64,000 nt of DNA. It comes from Chelativorans sp. (lineage in GTDB: Bacteria > Pseudomonadota > Alphaproteobacteria > Rhizobiales > Rhizobiaceae). A program made the position numbers and the translations under genes. Under the pieces are notes generated by a model. That model was not told the origin of the DNA. It was given only the letters and a program-made list of their open reading frames with translations, and made no database searches. Shown piece after piece: positions 1-8,032 of the stretch (position 1 is the stretch's first letter; the number at the start of each line of letters is the position of its first letter). The stretch lies in contig NZ_JAPSLH010000002.1 of NCBI RefSeq assembly GCF_031180965.1, positions 1 to 64,000 of the forward strand. The letters run 5' to 3'.

Positions 1-908
1 CGCACCGGGCTTGCCGTGCCGGTCATGGAGGTGAGCGGCCGGCGCAGGATGATGACGCCCTGCATATAGTCGAAGGAATAGTCCTCGCCATAGGACAGGA
101 CGCGCCGCTCGGTGACGCGGCCGGTGATCTCGCGTCGCGCGAGCGCGGTGAAGATCTGCTCGAACTGGTCTGGGTGAAGGGCGTGGACGTCGTCTAGGAT
201 AGCGAGCGGCTTGACCGTCAGACGCTGTCCCATCCAAGGAATATCGATCTCCTGGATGCATTCGAATGGCTGATAGGGTTCAGTCGCTGCCTTTGGCAAT
301 TTGTCGATATCTGGCGGCAGCAAGCTCGCTCCGATAGAATAGATGGCGCGCTGCACTTCGAGCGCGCGGTCGCGAATGCCGACCGCGGTCAGCCCGCCAA
401 TCTGCTCGAGGTGCGCTTCCGATGCCTCCCGAGCGATGAAGCGGATCTCGTCGAGCCGCCGATGGTCGCCATTCGTAAGGCCTCGAAGCAGAGCGAGCAT
501 AGTGCGCGCCTGGACCAGCCACAGGGCGAGCTTCGTCTTGACGCTGTCCTCATAGGGCAACTCCCAAAAGTCGCGATACTCGGATTCCATAGGAATGCGG
601 ACAGCCGCGACCCCGGGCTTTCCGTCTTGCAGAAAACCCGCCCCGGCGAGGGCGATGGAGAGCTGCTTATTGGTGTCATTGGCTGGGTCGCGCAGGATCG
701 TTTCGACGAGGCGAAACTCGGCCAGCATGGCTAGCATCGTTTTACCGCTTCCCGGCGCGCCGACGATGCGGATGGGCAGGTCGAAAATGTCGGCCTTGCG
801 GGGATGCTCGGCCAAAAATGTGGTGAGCGGCGCCGGGCTCACGATCTCAAGGAAAGTGGTGTCGTCCCGGATGTATTCGGTGGCGCGACGGAGAAACGGA
901 TTTGCCAT
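1..908 (-). CDS. AAA/ORC-CDC6-like ATPase, 3' end cut by window edge
   Basis: The frame stays open from the ATG at 908 to the left edge, giving about 302 visible residues. A Walker A motif GAPGSGKT lies at residues 50-57 and a Walker B-like LAILDDVH near residue 231, so this is a P-loop ATPase. The start lies 2 nt after the stop of the phosphoribosyltransferase-like gene (TGA CC ATG), so the two are surely co-translated. From memory, such ATPases are annotated as ORC-CDC6 family AAA ATPases beside PRTase-CE proteins, a pairing linked to biological conflict systems. An energy-coupling or sensor role is inference. The C-terminal half, including any sensor-2 or winged-helix region, is outside the window. 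Confidence 0.8.
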   Translation of the reverse strand, partial: MANPFLRRATEYIRDDTTFLEIVSPAPLTTFLAEHPRKADIFDLPIRIVGAPGSGKTMLAMLAEFRLVETILRDPANDTNKQLSIALAGAGFLQDGKPGVAAVRIPMESEYRDFWELPYEDSVKTKLALWLVQARTMLALLRGLTNGDHRRLDEIRFIAREASEAHLEQIGGLTAVGIRDRALEVQRAIYSIGASLLPPDIDKLPKAATEPYQPFECIQEIDIPWMGQRLTVKPLAILDDVHALHPDQFEQIFTALARREITGRVTERRVLSYGEDYSFDYMQGVIILRRPLTSMTGTASPV

Positions 909-910
909 GG

Positions 911-1948
911 TCAGCCGTGCCTATCACGCCGACGAAACAAGGGCTGCATCGCATGACCATTTTCATTGGTCGTTTCCGCCCAGAGTAGCGGAACGCTGTT
1001 GTTTGGCGTGTTGTGCTCAAGGACAAGTGGTAAGGCGCAGTCAGCATAACCCATTTTGAAATCGGACTGCTCTGCTTCGCCTGCATGTTCGATCAGCCGC
1101 CGGTAGAGATCGTGATTATAATATTTTTCGCAAAGCGCGATGACGGCATCGTCACGGCCTGGACTGAGCTTGAGCGAGGCGGGCAACAAGGTACCTTGGG
1201 TCACATCTATTGACCCGAAGGTGCGGTCCGCCCATTCGAGATTGGCCAATTCGGTGCGTTGCAGGAGCGCCTCGCGCGCCTGGGTGGTCGAGACATAATG
1301 ATGAATGTGCAGCGCGTAATTCTCGACGATCGGGAAGGTCTTGCCCTGTGCCTCAACCGCCTTGCGCGCCCCGATCAGCATGGCGTTGAACTTCTGCAGC
1401 TTGCCCTTCCACTCGCCATCCTTGAAGCGAATGAAGGTCGTACCTGAGGCTGTGAAATCGTCGATCAAGTAAACGTGCTCGAACTGCTCGTCGCCGGCAT
1501 CGGCTTCCTTAATTTTCTTCGCGAGATCGAGCCATTTCTCTGTGCCTATATTCATCATCGGCACGACCTGTTCCTGGGTGATGCGGCCGCTATTTGCGCG
1601 ACGCATTATGTCGATGCGGCTACCGTCGCTCATACCTATGAATAGAGAGCGTCGCCTAATCCGCTTGAAGGCTGCTACCCCATCCCTGCTGCCCCAAACT
1701 TCATGGGGTGGGATGCCAGCCTGCTTGGCTGCAAGGCGCCGTAAATGCGGGGTCACCGTTTCTGGGTAGAAGGCCTCGATCACGCGATAAAGTTCAGCAT
1801 TGGAGATATAGACCAGCCGGTGCTTGATGAAATCATAGGCCGTCTGGCGGTCCTCGGCATCGAACTGTTTTAGCCAGATTGCCAAGTTTTCGATGAAGCG
1901 GGATCCCGCGCGGAAATCGCTGTAGCCGTCATACTTGGTCGAGGCCAT
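911..1948 (-). CDS. Phosphoribosyltransferase-like protein (PRTase-CE type), partner of the ATPase
   Basis: From the first in-frame ATG the protein has 345 residues. Residues 159-172 read VYLIDDFTASGTTF, which matches the PRPP-binding loop of type I phosphoribosyltransferases (two acidic residues followed by a T-x-S-G-T turn). The rest does not resemble a housekeeping PRTase, and the tight coupling to an AAA ATPase fits the PRTase-CE families proposed as conflict effectors. The annotated start is probably internal: sense-looking protein sequence continues upstream in two other frames to a GTG at 2078 preceded by GGGGGGAG. Joining them needs two single-base insertions (A run at 2055-2060, CC at 1972-1973). 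The gene may therefore be truncated, or the assembly may have homopolymer errors. Substrate and function are unknown. Confidence 0.7.
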   Translation of the reverse strand: MASTKYDGYSDFRAGSRFIENLAIWLKQFDAEDRQTAYDFIKHRLVYISNAELYRVIEAFYPETVTPHLRRLAAKQAGIPPHEVWGSRDGVAAFKRIRRRSLFIGMSDGSRIDIMRRANSGRITQEQVVPMMNIGTEKWLDLAKKIKEADAGDEQFEHVYLIDDFTASGTTFIRFKDGEWKGKLQKFNAMLIGARKAVEAQGKTFPIVENYALHIHHYVSTTQAREALLQRTELANLEWADRTFGSIDVTQGTLLPASLKLSPGRDDAVIALCEKYYNHDLYRRLIEHAGEAEQSDFKMGYADCALPLVLEHNTPNNSVPLLWAETTNENGHAMQPLFRRRDRHG

Positions 1949-2497
1949 AAGCCGCAGCCAAGAATACTCGCGGTTGCCACGCCATCGTCGGTCCAGTTCA
2001 TGATTTGCGCAATAAGGCGCAGGCCGAGCAGATTCATCGGCACCACACCGTAACTTTTTTGAATATTGTCGTGTCCACGGATTCTCCCCCCTAGAAAAAT
2101 TTGTAGCGAATTGCTCGTCGTCGGCAAAGCACCTGAATCGCGCTTTCAGTGGAATGATCCCTTACGCGCATCTGGCTTCGGCGCATGCGAAACGCCCGCC
2201 TGTGGCGAGCATTTGCCCGTTCGTCAGCGGTCTCACTTGCGTAATATGCGAAAACACGGTTCGGCTTCCGAGCATCGAAAGCTAAGCTCGGCATTTCGGA
2301 GTGGAAGAAAAGATCAATTAGACTATGCTACAAACGTTGGCTTCGCACACGATCCGCCAAAGCGGGCAGTCGGGAAATGTCCAGCCAATAGATGATGAAT
2401 GAGCACGGCAGAGTGCTAGATGATCGTCTGCTTCTAGGATCGCGCGATGACGGGCTGAACGGCTGAGATGGGGCGCACAGCAGGTCCCAGCAGGCGA
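1949..2497 (-). other. Frameshifted 5' extension of the PRTase-like gene, then gene-free DNA
   Basis: Positions 1949-2078 on the minus strand encode plausible N-terminal protein segments (MNLLGLRLIAQIMNWTDDG in one frame, REYSWLRL in the frame of the downstream gene) interrupted by two -1 shifts. From 2079 to 2497 I see no gene, repeat or RNA; short ORFs there have no recognisable content. Confidence 0.5.
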
Positions 2498-2890
2498 CTA
2501 TCGGAACACTTCACATTGCTTGCCCCACTCGACTGGAAACCCCCGCATGAGCGGCTGCAGCTGCAGCGTCTTTGGGTGCCTGCCGTCGAGGATCGCTTCG
2601 ACCAGTTCGGGGGCCAGGAGGGTTAGGCGAAGCACGTGCGCCACATAGGACACGTTCATGCGTTCGGCCGCGGCAAGTTCGCTGATGGTGCCAAAGGTTC
2701 CTTCATCCAATAGATGCTTCCATCGGAATGCAAGGACCAGGGCCCGGCAAAGGGTCTTGTCGACCTGAGGACGTTGAGGCGCCCAGGGCTCCTCTCCCGC
2801 AGGCGCGAGCACCAGCTTGCGCCCTCCCCTTCGGCGCACGGCCAGCGGAATGCGGATGGTCATCGACTGGCTCTCGGTTTTCGCCTTCAT
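2498..2890 (-). CDS. Small HTH protein associated with serine recombinase
   Basis: The protein has 130 residues. The ATG at 2890 overlaps the recombinase stop (ATGA), so I chose it over the longer ORF upstream, whose N-terminal part is a shadow of the recombinase. Residues about 55-100 (TISELAAAERMNVSYVAHVLRLT) look like a helix-turn-helix in the style of a ParB/KorB HTH. Proteins of this size and sequence are commonly encoded just downstream of large serine recombinases in alphaproteobacteria. A role as accessory DNA-binding factor for integration or excision is inferred from position only. Confidence 0.75.
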   Translation of the reverse strand: MKAKTESQSMTIRIPLAVRRRGGRKLVLAPAGEEPWAPQRPQVDKTLCRALVLAFRWKHLLDEGTFGTISELAAAERMNVSYVAHVLRLTLLAPELVEAILDGRHPKTLQLQPLMRGFPVEWGKQCEVFR

Positions 2891-4229
2891 GTCGTCGATC
2901 TTGCCACTTTCTGTGCAGGCGCTTCCTGCCGAAGCTCCGCGATCAGACTCGCCAGTCCTTCCGTCCTGAGCCGGATCGAGATGCCGTCGACATCCACATC
3001 GATCCGTTCGACCAGGAGTTGGACGATGCGCGCCTGCTCGGCAGGGAACAGCTCCTCCCAAAGCGGATCGAAGCAGATCAGAGCCTCCCTGACCTCTCCC
3101 TCCGAGAAACCGAGATCACCCGCCCTTGCAGCAGCCCAGGTCTGCACGATGATCTCAGGAGAGCGCAGGAGCAGCCTGAGCTGATTGACCACCGCCCTCT
3201 CGATCTCGCCTGCAGGGATCCGGCGGACAGGACATGTCTCGGGCCCGACCTTCACCACGCTGGTGGTGACATAGTTACGGTAGAGCCTGCCCTTCTTCCT
3301 CGTGTGCGTCGGGCTCATCGCACGCCCGTTCGGCGCGAAGAGAAGCCCCTTCAGGAGCGCCGGCGTCTGTGCCCGGCTACGCGCCGCACGCTGGCGCGGG
3401 TTCTTCGCCAGGGTTGAATGCACCTTGTCCCAGAGATCGCGCGCGACGATCGGTTCGTGCTCGCCGGGATAGGCTGTCCCCTTATGCACCACCTCGCCGA
3501 TATAGACGCGATTGTTGAGGAGCTTATAGAGGAAGTTGCGATCGACCAACCTTCCCGAGCGGGTGGTCACACCCTCCTTGTGGAGCCTGCGGGCTAGATG
3601 CGTGGCTGACCCGCATTGGAGGAAGCGCTCGAAGATCATGCGGATCTTCGCCGCTTCTTCGTCTTCGATGACGAGCTTCCTGTTCTCGACCCTGTAGCCA
3701 AGGGGAACATAGCCGCCCATCCACATGCCCTTCCTCCGTGAGGCGGCGAACTTGTCGCGGATGCGCTCGCCGATCACCTCACGCTCGAACTGGGCAAAAG
3801 ACAGGAGGATGTTGAGCGTCAGCCTCCCCATCGACGTGGTGGTGTTGAAGCTCTGGGTGACGGAGACGAAGGTGACCTCGTTTCCGTCGAAGATTTCCAC
3901 CAGTTTGGAGAAGTCGGCTAGCGCGCGCGAGAGGCGGTCGATCTGTAGACGACCACCACATCGACCAGCCCCGCCTCCACATCGCGCAGGAGACGCTTCA
4001 GCGCCGGCCGTTCCAGCGAGGCGCCCGAGAAGCCGCCATCGTCATAGCGGTCCGGCACCAGAACCCATCCTTCTGCCCGCTGGCTCGCCACATAGGCCTC
4101 GCAGGCCTCCCGCTGGGCATCCAGCGAGTTGAACTCCATGGCAAGGCCCTCTTCGGAGGATTTGCGCGTGTAGACGGCGCAGCGCAGCTTGTGCAGGGTC
4201 TGCGTGCTTTGAGGCGCGTGCATGTTCAT
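2887..4229 (-). pseudogene. Large serine recombinase, single-base frameshift
   Basis: The N-terminal resolvase domain starts at the ATG at 4229 and carries the catalytic motif YTRKS (Ser24). After VVVVY near 3945 the frame is lost, and the continuation IDRLSRALADFSKLVEIFDG lies in another frame. Adding one A (TACAGATC to TACAAGATC) restores an uninterrupted protein of about 447 residues, with the resolvase domain, the recombinase domain (VPLGYRVENRKL, then NNRVYIGEVVHKG), the zinc-ribbon region and a C-terminal coiled segment. It overlaps DUF2924 upstream and the HTH gene downstream by 4 nt each. As sequenced, only a truncated N-terminal fragment would be made. The lesion is either real inactivation or an AA undercall. 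Confidence 0.85.
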
Positions 4230-4708
4230 CCCCGCCTCCCCTGCTGCGTCTTCAGGCCAAAGAAGACGAGGCCGTTCCAGCGCGTGCCGGTGATCGCGCG
4301 GGCGACCGCCGAGAGCGATCGGTAGGGTCGGCCCTCATATTCGAAGCCGTCCGTCAGCACCGTGACGGTATGCTCCACGCCCTGCCAATCCCGGATCAGC
4401 CTGGTGCCAGCGATCGGCCTGTTGTCGATCCGCTTCCCGCGCCCGCGGCCGCGCGTGTCCATCTCCTCCGCAAGTGCGGCAAGCCGCTTCCGCGTCTCAG
4501 GCCTGAGGCCACCATAGGCCAGCTCCTGGATGCGGTAGATCAGTCGGCTCTCCAGATACTTGCGATTGTGACGCGGAGGCTCCGCAGCAAAGAGCTCACG
4601 CCACATCGCCTTGAGGCCCTCCATCTCCATGCTCCTGATCTCGGCGATCCGCGCGAGTACATGCGGGTCGTCATAGCGTCGGCTGTGTGGTTCTGAGCGA
4701 TTTGTCAT
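4226..4708 (-). CDS. DUF2924 domain protein
   Basis: The protein has 160 residues from the ATG at 4708; the longer upstream ORF has no protein-like content. It shows DUF2924 features: an N-terminal helix with MEGLKAMWRELF, PPRHNRKYLESRLIYRIQEL, and a C-terminal segment with GTRLIRDWQGVEHTVTVL and YRSLSAVARAITGTRWNG. The stop overlaps the recombinase start. DUF2924 genes regularly precede serine recombinases in alphaproteobacterial prophages. The C-terminal segment resembles small DNA-binding modules, so a role as recombinase partner is a reasonable inference. Confidence 0.85.
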   Translation of the reverse strand: MTNRSEPHSRRYDDPHVLARIAEIRSMEMEGLKAMWRELFAAEPPRHNRKYLESRLIYRIQELAYGGLRPETRKRLAALAEEMDTRGRGRGKRIDNRPIAGTRLIRDWQGVEHTVTVLTDGFEYEGRPYRSLSAVARAITGTRWNGLVFFGLKTQQGRRG

Positions 4709-5161
4709 GCTGTCCCTCCACTGCGGTGGGACCGATACACGCTCTCTTCCGCGAGGGAGTGAAGCGAACTTTTCGCCTCGGCAGCAGATACTTTGCTTGA
4801 CGGTCGCGACCTCAGCCGAACCAGTCCGGCAGCCAGAATGGAAGCCACCTCGGACAGACGCTCTTGTGCAGAGAGCTGGTCCACCGCGACCGGGTTCGGG
4901 CCGAGGGATTGTCTGAGGAGCGAGTTTACAGGGGTAACTTGCATGGCAGGAGCTTGTCCAACTCCAAGCCTCCTGAACAGGCCGCCAAGCCGACGCAGAG
5001 CGCGCCCGCGACATCAAACTTGCGCACGCGGACAGGAACGCGAGGCTGACGGAATAGGCGTCAGCTTACGATTTCAGACCTCATCTTCAGAAACGACTCG
5101 ACTCTTCACGCCTTGAGAACATAATAAGAACATCGTAGGCAAGTCTTGTCCATGGCGTACC
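4709..5161. other. Divergent intergenic region
   Basis: The region lies between the leftward DUF2924-recombinase operon and the rightward ImmA/IrrE operon, so it should hold both promoters and possibly operators. I see no convincing gene or strong repeat. The longest ORFs here have arginine/proline-rich shadow-type translations. Confidence 0.5.
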
Positions 5162-5896
5162 ATGTCGGAGCTCAGTGTCAGTTATCCTTGTGACGCCGTA
5201 ACTCTCGCGCCCAAGCGGTTGCGGACCTCTCGAGTGGCGGCTGTTGCAAGCTCGATGCGAGAGCAACTGGGACTCTCAACCTGCCGGCTCGACGTGGAGC
5301 TTCTCCAGTTGGTCTCGCGCGTAAGACGGCTTCTGGTGAATGGGATGCTGCTGAGCATCCGTTGGAACCTGGACGAGACTGTGAAGGACTGCTCCGGCCA
5401 GCCCGTCTATGGCTCCTGTAGACTAGTCGCGCCTGGTGCCCTCCTCATCAGCCTTAATGTGCAGATCGTTGGTGACGTGCCCATCGCCCGCAGCACGGCC
5501 GCACACGAACTCGGACATGCAGTGTTCGATGCACCGGCCTGGTTCAGCGGCGCAGCGCAACCGACGCCGGCCGCACCGCGCCGGGTGTTCGGGGCGCCGG
5601 AGCGTTATCGCCGGGAGGCATCGGACTGGAGCGAATGGCGGGCCAACGAGTTCATGGGAAGCTTTCTGGCCCCCCGCCGGCTGCTCCATGGGGAACTGTT
5701 GAGGCTTGCGCCGGCATGTGGCGTTCCTCTGGTCAAGGGCAGGTTCTCCAATGAACCTCCTGTCGCTGCAAACTGCCCCGAACTGCCCTTGCTGTTCGAC
5801 GCATTGGGCGATGCGTTCGGTCTCACCCCCTCGTTCATATCGGTGCGCCTGGCCAAGTACGACCTGATTGCGCTGTCCCGACCGAGGGAGGGTTGA
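5162..5896 (+). CDS. ImmA/IrrE family metallo-endopeptidase
   Basis: The protein has 244 residues. The zinc motif HELGH is at residues 115-119 with a further Glu in ANEFMG around residue 163, the pattern of the ImmA/IrrE (DUF955, M78) family. In integrative elements such proteases cleave the cognate repressor and switch on excision or lytic genes after damage. Here it is the first gene of the rightward element operon and faces the recombinase divergently, which fits a switch role. No separate cI-like repressor is recognised nearby. The following gene overlaps or abuts the stop. Confidence 0.85.
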   Translation: MSELSVSYPCDAVTLAPKRLRTSRVAAVASSMREQLGLSTCRLDVELLQLVSRVRRLLVNGMLLSIRWNLDETVKDCSGQPVYGSCRLVAPGALLISLNVQIVGDVPIARSTAAHELGHAVFDAPAWFSGAAQPTPAAPRRVFGAPERYRREASDWSEWRANEFMGSFLAPRRLLHGELLRLAPACGVPLVKGRFSNEPPVAANCPELPLLFDALGDAFGLTPSFISVRLAKYDLIALSRPREG

Positions 5897-5898
5897 GC

Positions 5899-6630
5899 AT
5901 GGGCCTCCCTCCCCGCTCCGTCTACACCTTGGACGAGATCGCCCAGGCCTGGGGCGCCACTATAGGAGAGCTGCTGGGGCTGGCAGTTGACGGCAAGCTG
6001 ACGATCTCTGTGCTTCTGTTCGGGTCGAGAGTGGATTCGTGGCACGGCCACCAGGATCCGCTGCCGGCAGGGCGGAGACAAGCTCATGGTCCGCATGGCG
6101 TGTTCGAGAAGGATCTCTGGGCGATCAACAGCCGGGGCGCGGTATATCTGCGCAGGTTCAGGACTGAGGATGGCTTCGTCGAGGTGCTCGAGGACGATCT
6201 CGGGATCGAGGTGACCAAATCGGAACTGGTGGTGACCGCCGAGGAGCGCAGGCGGTTCGAACAGGAGCACGACATTGTGCCGAACGTCGGCGTCGAGCCG
6301 GACGATCTGTGCTTCACCCATAGCCCGGATTATTCCGAGATCAGCCTTGCCGGACGAGCCTATCGCCTGAGCCCGAAGCGGCGTGCCGTTGTGCAGCTTC
6401 TTCATGAAGCGTGGCTGGCTGGAAGACCATGGATGCGCGACGAGGTGCTTCTGTCGCAGGCCGGCTCCGCATCGAGCCGCATGGTCGACCTGTTTGCCCC
6501 GCTCGAGGGATGGCGCAACATCCTGCGCTGCGACCACCGTGGCAGGTGGAGGCTGAACATTCCCGACCGTCAGAGCGCATCGGGCATTCAGCGCACTTTC
6601 CGGCGACCGAAGCTCTACCTCGTTCGATAA
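5899..6630 (+). CDS. Hypothetical element protein
   Basis: The protein has 243 residues from the ATG at 5899, which has GGGAGGG at 5886-5892 at good spacing; an upstream TTG at 5893 would have no spacing. I do not recognise the family. The N-terminus (YTLDEIAQAWGATIGELLGLA) looks like a MerR/helix-turn-helix-type helix pair. The C-terminal half (RLSPKRRAVVQLLHEAWLAG, then RPWMRDEVLL) looks like a winged-helix segment. It lies directly behind ImmA/IrrE, so a regulatory role is likely but unproven. Confidence 0.65.
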   Translation: MGLPPRSVYTLDEIAQAWGATIGELLGLAVDGKLTISVLLFGSRVDSWHGHQDPLPAGRRQAHGPHGVFEKDLWAINSRGAVYLRRFRTEDGFVEVLEDDLGIEVTKSELVVTAEERRRFEQEHDIVPNVGVEPDDLCFTHSPDYSEISLAGRAYRLSPKRRAVVQLLHEAWLAGRPWMRDEVLLSQAGSASSRMVDLFAPLEGWRNILRCDHRGRWRLNIPDRQSASGIQRTFRRPKLYLVR

Positions 6631-6711
6631 TCGCTGCAGCGCATCCATCGGCGCTGTCCAAGATTGTCAGCCGGGTGCACTTACCTGTGGAAAAGGCAAA
6701 ATTCCTGAGTT

Positions 6712-6857
6712 TCCCACGTGGGAGCGATTCTCCCACGACGGCAATGCGCAGCCAAGGCACTGCGCAACTTCCGCGACAGCCGGGCCATCACCGGCATTCC
6801 CACCTTCGAGCCAGATCTCCCACCTTTTCCCACCTTTGCTCCGACCCCTCTCCCACC
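6712..6857 (+). repeat. Cluster of TCCCAC repeats with a palindrome
   Basis: Upstream of the excisionase-like gene is a 12-bp palindrome TCCCACGTGGGA at 6712-6723. It is followed by TCCCAC at 6731-6736 and TCCCACC copies at 6798-6804, 6819-6824 (within CTCCCACCTTTT), 6828-6834 and 6851-6857. The spacing is irregular. Such clusters can be operators, excisionase sites or iterons; the position just before the excisionase-toprim-ATPase genes favours one of these. Positions 6631-6917 contain no gene. Confidence 0.6.
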
Positions 6858-6917
6858 GACAAGGCTTAAGAGATCTGCTTTCGTGTTCGGCGTGACCAAA
6901 CGTTTTGGAGATGCCGA

Positions 6918-7118
6918 ATGACGGACCACTTCTACACCCCCAAGGACCTGGCAAAGCGCTGGGGCATGTCGACCAGAACTCTCGACCGCTGGAGGCGGAT
7001 TGGACAGGGTCCACGATACCTGAAGATCGGCTGGCTGGTCTTCTACCGCAAGACGGACGTGGCGGAGTATGAGGAGCAGCAGACTCGGGACCCGGAACAG
7101 CTGGGGACCGACACATGA
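6918..7118 (+). CDS. Excisionase-like HTH DNA-binding protein
   Basis: The protein has 66 residues and one domain. FYTPKDLAKRWGMSTRTLDRW followed by GPRYLKIG and VFYRKTDVAEYE is the typical winged MerR-like fold of excisionase/AlpA-type proteins. It overlaps the next gene by 4 nt (ATGA). It probably binds the repeat cluster immediately upstream, acting as recombination directionality factor or as activator of the operon; this is inference from position. Confidence 0.85.
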   Translation: MTDHFYTPKDLAKRWGMSTRTLDRWRRIGQGPRYLKIGWLVFYRKTDVAEYEEQQTRDPEQLGTDT

Positions 7119-8032
7119 ACCTGCAGACCTTGGCTCGAGTGCTCGGCGGTCAGGTAAGTGGGCCCTCCCGGATTCACGTTCCGGGGCCGGGACACACGCC
7201 CCGGGACCGGTCCCTTTCAGTTCAACTCGATCCTTCGGCGCCGGACGGCTTTTGGGTGCACAGTTTCGCTGGCGACGATTGGCGGCTCTGTCGCGAGCAT
7301 GTCCGTCGGACCATCGGCCTACCACCCTGGGGATCGCTACCATCAGTCCGGCGTCACCCGCGTCGCAGTCCTGCACCGTCAGTTGAGGACCGAATTGGCT
7401 TGGCCCGCCGGCTGTGGGAGACGGCCGTTCCGATCACCTCCACGCCGGCAGCCATCTACCTGCTGTGGCGCGGCGTGGGCCTGCCAGCGGAGGTGCTCCA
7501 GGGGACGGTGCTGAGGTATCACAGTGCTTGTCCCTTCCGACTCGAGAATGGTTCGACCGTCAAACTCCCCGCGATGCTAGGCGCTATCGTGGACATCCGG
7601 ACGAACGAGTTCTGCGGTATCCACCGCACCGCATTGAAGCCGGACGGCAGCGGCAAGGCCGACTACCCTGGGCTCGGCAGCCCGAAGAGGATGCTGGGCA
7701 ACGTAAGCGGCGCCTGCATCAAGCTCTCCGCGGACGATGAAGTGACGTTCGGGTTGCATGTTGCCGAAGGCATCGAGACGGCACTTTCCTGCAAGGTGAT
7801 GGGCTTCCGCCCAATTTGGGCAGCGCTTTCGGCTGGCGGCATAGCACGTTTCCCGGTCCTTTCCGGAATCGAGACGGTCACCATCATGGCCGACAACGAC
7901 GCAAGTGGGACCGGGCTTTCCGCTGCTCGCGATTGCGCACGGCGCTGGGTGGCAGCGGGACGTGAGGCGATCGTGCTGGCTCGGAGCGAAGCAGGACGTG
8001 ACTGGGCCGATCCGATCGGGAGGGGTGGGTGA
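7115..8032 (+). CDS. Toprim domain protein (DUF7146/VirE-like primase part)
   Basis: The protein has 305 residues. The C-terminal third carries toprim signatures: the Glu motif VAEGIETALSC (Glu218) and the D-x-D motif MADNDASGTG (Asp260, Asp262). The N-terminal part has a region resembling the DUF7146 module of phage and plasmid primases (LARRLWETAVPITSTPAAIYL, then LPAMLGAIVD and GIHRTALKPDG). No N-terminal zinc finger is visible. It is translationally coupled to the ATPase that follows; together they look like a primase and helicase/RepA replication module of the element. Confidence 0.85.
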   Translation: MNLQTLARVLGGQVSGPSRIHVPGPGHTPRDRSLSVQLDPSAPDGFWVHSFAGDDWRLCREHVRRTIGLPPWGSLPSVRRHPRRSPAPSVEDRIGLARRLWETAVPITSTPAAIYLLWRGVGLPAEVLQGTVLRYHSACPFRLENGSTVKLPAMLGAIVDIRTNEFCGIHRTALKPDGSGKADYPGLGSPKRMLGNVSGACIKLSADDEVTFGLHVAEGIETALSCKVMGFRPIWAALSAGGIARFPVLSGIETVTIMADNDASGTGLSAARDCARRWVAAGREAIVLARSEAGRDWADPIGRGG

